A stretch of DNA of 20,530 nucleotides from Pelargonium cotyledonis (lineage: Eukaryota > Streptophyta > Magnoliopsida > Geraniales > Geraniaceae): positions 1-20,530 of the forward strand of contig JAYMTA010001338.1 in the NCBI GenBank assembly GCA_036897625.1. The letters are read 5' to 3'. The position numbers and the translations under genes were made by a program. Each line of letters starts with the position of its first letter. Within the stretch, counting starts at the first letter, position 1. Positions 17,801 through 20,530 of this stretch are shown here, piece by piece. A model generated the notes under the pieces. The model saw only the letters and a list, made by a program, of their open reading frames with translations, was not told where the DNA came from and searched no databases.

Positions 17801-18005
17801 TCCGGCGAGGGCGTGAGGTTCGATCTGTTGTGGGCGACGGTGTTAGACGGATCAACTCCCCCGAGAGGCTCTACATGATGGAGCTCGTGGGAAGAGTGAG
17901 AGATGACGCTGGTCGGCTGACGATGGACCAAATTGGAGTTGCAGAGGTGGACGAGGACGCGGTCGCCGGGGATGGACCAGATCGAAGATGCAAATCTGCG
18001 TTTCT
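17801..18005. other. GC-rich Pack-MULE interior of unknown origin
   Basis: The base composition stays coding-like after the leucine-rich repeats end. A 95-codon plus-strand frame at 17830-18117 (starting MGDGVRRINSPERLYMMELV) covers it, but its second half is simply the AT-rich right arm. I do not recognise a protein in any frame. It may be a second captured fragment or a more diverged part of the same gene. Confidence 0.4.
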
Positions 18006-18242
18006 TTTCTATATTTTTTATTTTTTATTTAAAGTTAAGGACCTGCTTGGCATGGTTCATTTTTTAATTAGAAGGGTATTTTGGTCATTTGTACTCATTG
18101 GATGGAGATTTGGATGAGAAATTGGACGGAAAGTTATGTGACATTATATAAGATAGCCAGTAGTAGCAAAGTATAGTTGAGGATAATCACGTGTAAAAGG
18201 TATATAGTTAAGAAGAGGTAAGTGTAATTATCTCTTATACAT

Positions 18243-18841
18243 ATTACAAACCAATATGATTATTACCGAGAATAAACACACACATCCTTCGGAAAAATAA
18301 ACACACACATGACTTGTAATCTTATCCCTTTTTGTTTGCATAATTGAAATACAAATAAATAAAAAGCAAAGAAAAAGTATTTTCTCATGTCTATTTTTTA
18401 CCTTGTATTCACATGCGTGTGATATTATTAATAAAAAAAAGTTTTAGGTTGAGAATGGAAAAGTTGTAATACTATAATTTCATTACAAAGGTTAAAAAGT
18501 TTTCACAACTTTTTTATAACTCATCAAAGTTTATTTACTAATATTGGTAGATATATAGTTTATTTCTTTAAATTGATATATGTAAATAAATATAATACAA
18601 CATTGAAACATCTTTATTTTCTACACTACGCATTGTCTTTCATTATATGAAACGCATGAAAAAATACACGTAAATAAAATACATGTGTGAATTTGCTCCA
18701 AAAAAAATACATGTGCGAATAATTTTCTACAAAAAGAAAAGTTCTCTTAGTAACCGAAAAAGGTTATTATTGTATTTAACTTAGCCATTACCAGCATATG
18801 GTTGGTTTCCCACACATACATAACCAAATCAATAGTCAAAT
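18243..18841. other. Intergenic, 3' flank of the P450 gene
   Basis: A very AT-rich region without a gene. AATAAACACACACAT occurs twice, at 18271-18285 and 18296-18310. A TACATGTG(T/C)GAAT pair lies at about 18681 and 18708. The P450 polyadenylation signal should be here on the minus strand, but several weak AATAAA-like sites make the choice arbitrary. Confidence 0.5.
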
Positions 18842-20530
18842 CTACATTGTTTGTGAAAGAAAAGGAGCAGCACAAAGTGAGACAGCCTTTTTGAGTGTGA
18901 TTCCAAACTGCTCCGTCATGTCAAGGCTCTCCGGTGTGGTTCCCTCAGGAAGCTTCCAGTGAAACGCATGTAGAATAGAAGCCAACATGAGCACCACCAT
19001 CCTCTCCGCCAGCGGTAGCCCCGGGCATATCCTCCGCCCTGCCCCAAACGGCAAATACTCGTAATCTCGTCCCTTGAAATCTATGTTGGACCCCAAGAAT
19101 CGTTCTGGCATGAACGAAAGAGGATTATCCCAATACTTGAGGTTCCTACCAATGAACCACGCGTTGACCATGACTTGGGTTCCTTTGGGAACGGTGTAGC
19201 CGTTCAACACGGTGTCGGTTCCAGCGATGTAGGGCAAGAGAAGTGGGGCTGGTGGGTGGAGACGGAGGGTCTCCTTGATCACTGCTTGGAGATATGGAAG
19301 GCGAGTGATGTCTGATTCTTGGACTTGTCCGTCAACGCCAATCACTTCCATAAGCTCTTTTCTCGCCCTACGCATAGCCTCTGGCGTACGTAGCAGCTCA
19401 GCCATTGCCCATTCTGTCGTTATTCCAGATGTGTCACTTCCAGCTATAAACAAATCCTGATTGGGTTGGTAAAATAATTAGTCTTATGCAATTGCATATT
19501 AAGAATAAGTCGTAATAGACAAGAGCTCGCCCTAACTTCATACGTAACAAACTTGAATAGTTGAGCCAATGTTTTTTTGTATATTATTATTATTATTATA
19601 AATAATATAGTTGAGGCAATGTTGATGCTTCTTTAATGGTGAGTGACCCCCACACAGGTAAGATTTGAGTTCACATAATTCTTAGAATTTAAAATTAATT
19701 TAAATTTGAAATGCTTTGGAAAATAATAATTAAGAGCAGTTGAGAGATTTTGACTTGGTATCTCCAACTACAAGTCAAAGATAAACCGGGTCGTGAAAGA
19801 TAAATTAGTGAGGCCTGTGCTTTTAATTTTTAGATCATATCATATCAAATATATAATCGTCACCTTTATGGCTTCATCTAGATTCTTTTTGTCCTCTGCT
19901 ATATATTTCAACAAGACTAATATAGTGTTGGACTGTTTTTCTTTGATATTAACATGCTCAAGTAGTCAAGTATAGTTTATTTTCATGATTTCATCCATGA
20001 AAAAAAAATGCAGATTTAAATTATAGTAGCATTCATTTTTAATATTGGTTTGCTCAATGTTATTTTTCCTGCGTCATCATTTCCATTACTTATTGAATTA
20101 GTATCATTTCCATTTTCGGTCAGGTAGATCGTTTATGTTGTTGAACCTTAATCTTAATAGGACATTTTATGGTTAAAGTTTAATTTCAGCTACGAATCAC
20201 ATTGATTTAGAATATTTATCTGATTTGAAATTATACATGGCAAACTTAATCCTAACCCAACCGTACCAACTTCTGGTTGGGTTAATGTCAGGTGTCTGGT
20301 CCAAATTGTTACCTCTAATTTCAAGTGGTTATGATCAGTCATATCAATAACACGATGTCTTCTCGTTAATTAACATTAAATAATTTGTAGTTCCGAGCGT
20401 AATAAAAAAACGTAACATAATGTGAGAGATATGTTACCAGAATGAGGGGCTTGATGGTTTGAGGAGCAAAACCAGAGTCATGTTGTTGGGTCTGATCAAG
20501 AAGCACATCCAAGAAATCACCAACTGCTTT
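18842..20530 (-). CDS. Cytochrome P450, CYP76-like, C-terminal half (partial, two exons)
   Basis: Exon 1 runs in from beyond the window and ends at 20438. Its last 31 residues read KAVGDFLDVLLDQT... to QTIKPLIL. The donor is CTG|GTAACA. Exon 2 is 19456-18842 after acceptor ATCAG|GAT, phase 0, and gives DLFIAGSDTSG across the junction, the usual intron position of A-type plant P450s. Exon 2 (204 residues plus TAG) holds the I-helix oxygen-binding AGSDTS (residues 5-10), the K-helix ETLR (62-65), PERF (117-120) and the heme loop FGAGRRICPG (137-146) with the cysteine ligand at 144. All key residues are present and no stop interrupts, so the gene looks functional. These enzymes sit on the endoplasmic reticulum and use NADPH-P450 reductase. 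The end 'EQFGITLKKA' resembles CYP76 proteins, which oxidise monoterpenols, iridoids or diterpenes; the substrate cannot be told from this half. Confidence 0.92.
19457..20437 (-). other. P450 intron
   Basis: A 981-bp GT-AG intron separates the two coding exons in phase 0. It is AT-rich. It contains a (TTA)n run near 19582-19598, bracketed by two near-identical copies of AGTTGA(G/C)(C/G)CAATGTT at about 19559 and 19608. No transposon ends or coding segment were recognised, although its length is greater than that of many CYP76 introns. The plus-strand frame at 19793-19975 is not protein-like. Confidence 0.85.

Larger units (their letters stand above)
16936..18235. mobile_element. Pack-MULE candidate carrying a captured gene fragment
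   Basis: The ends are inverted copies of AGAGATAATTACAC followed by CTTTTACACGTGATT about 35 bases in. The similarity continues inward for roughly 170 bp in diverged form, with shared blocks such as ATAACTTTTCGTC/ATAACTTTCCGTC and ATGACCAAAATA. Left arm is about 16936-17115, right arm about 18070-18235. Flanks carry a perfect 7-bp duplication, TATACAT (16929-16935 and 18236-18242). Long AT-rich inverted repeats around a GC-rich non-transposase interior are the signature of Pack-MULEs. Mutator duplications are usually 9 bp, so 7 is short; moving the left boundary two bases gives an 8-of-9 match. No MURA transposase is present, so mobility would depend on another copy. Confidence 0.8.

Noticed and set aside
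18842..19456. P450 exon 2 as an intronless pseudogene fragment
   Set aside because: A phase-compatible exon 1 end with a GT donor is present at 20438, and all key motifs are intact.

Overview
This window is nuclear DNA of a flowering plant, almost certainly a eudicot. It is AT-rich and intron-containing, with nested plant transposable elements and one spliced plant cytochrome P450 gene at the right edge. The P450 looks like the CYP76 family, which is prominent in asterids such as the mint order. That placement is inference from residues recalled, not from a search. I see no bacterial gene, no tRNA or rRNA gene and no CRISPR array.

Bases 1-3394 are the right part of a CACTA (En/Spm-like) DNA transposon on the minus strand. 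It has a CACTACC terminus at 3394, ATGTTGC-type subterminal repeats, a decayed DUF4216 coding exon at 1498-1848 and three 334-338 bp tandem repeats at 1-1005. Its other end lies upstream of the window.

The CACTA terminus abuts the end of a Ty3/gypsy polyprotein on the plus strand (3395-3784, integrase C-terminal region, with two stops and one frameshift). The same gypsy element continues to about 13.5 kb. It contains a degenerate 48-60 bp minisatellite (3907-6604), a broken multi-exon gene on the opposite strand (about 10421 down to 6916) with its own promoter-like region near 11.56 kb, a polypurine tract at 12019 and an LTR starting near 12035 with a TATA box at 12501. A pol gene, then a hypervariable repeat region, an antisense extra gene and an LTR is the layout of the Tat lineage. 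The minisatellite is split by a complete solo LTR (4097-5690) with a perfect 5-bp target duplication, CGCGT.

From 13.5 to 14.4 kb nothing is recognisable. An LTR and primer-binding site of a second, Athila-like retrotransposon follow on the minus strand (16350 down to 14446). A 595-bp foldback Mutator-like MITE (15101-15695) with a 31-unit GA microsatellite sits inside that LTR. At 16936-18235 lies a 1.3-kb Mutator-like element with long inverted repeats and a 7-bp target duplication. It carries a GC-rich captured fragment of a DRT100-like leucine-rich-repeat gene, so it is a Pack-MULE candidate.

The only apparently intact host gene is the P450 on the minus strand. Exon 2 (19456-18842), a 981-bp intron and the last 93 bases of exon 1 are in the window. 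The rest is a stratified repeat graveyard. Relative ages follow from nesting: the Tat gypsy element was there first, then the CACTA and the solo LTR inserted into it; the Athila-like LTR preceded its MITE. I found no convincing novel biological system. The best leads are the Pack-MULE, the antisense gene of the gypsy element with its bZIP-box-rich divergent promoter region, and the two independent tandem-repeat arrays born inside transposons.
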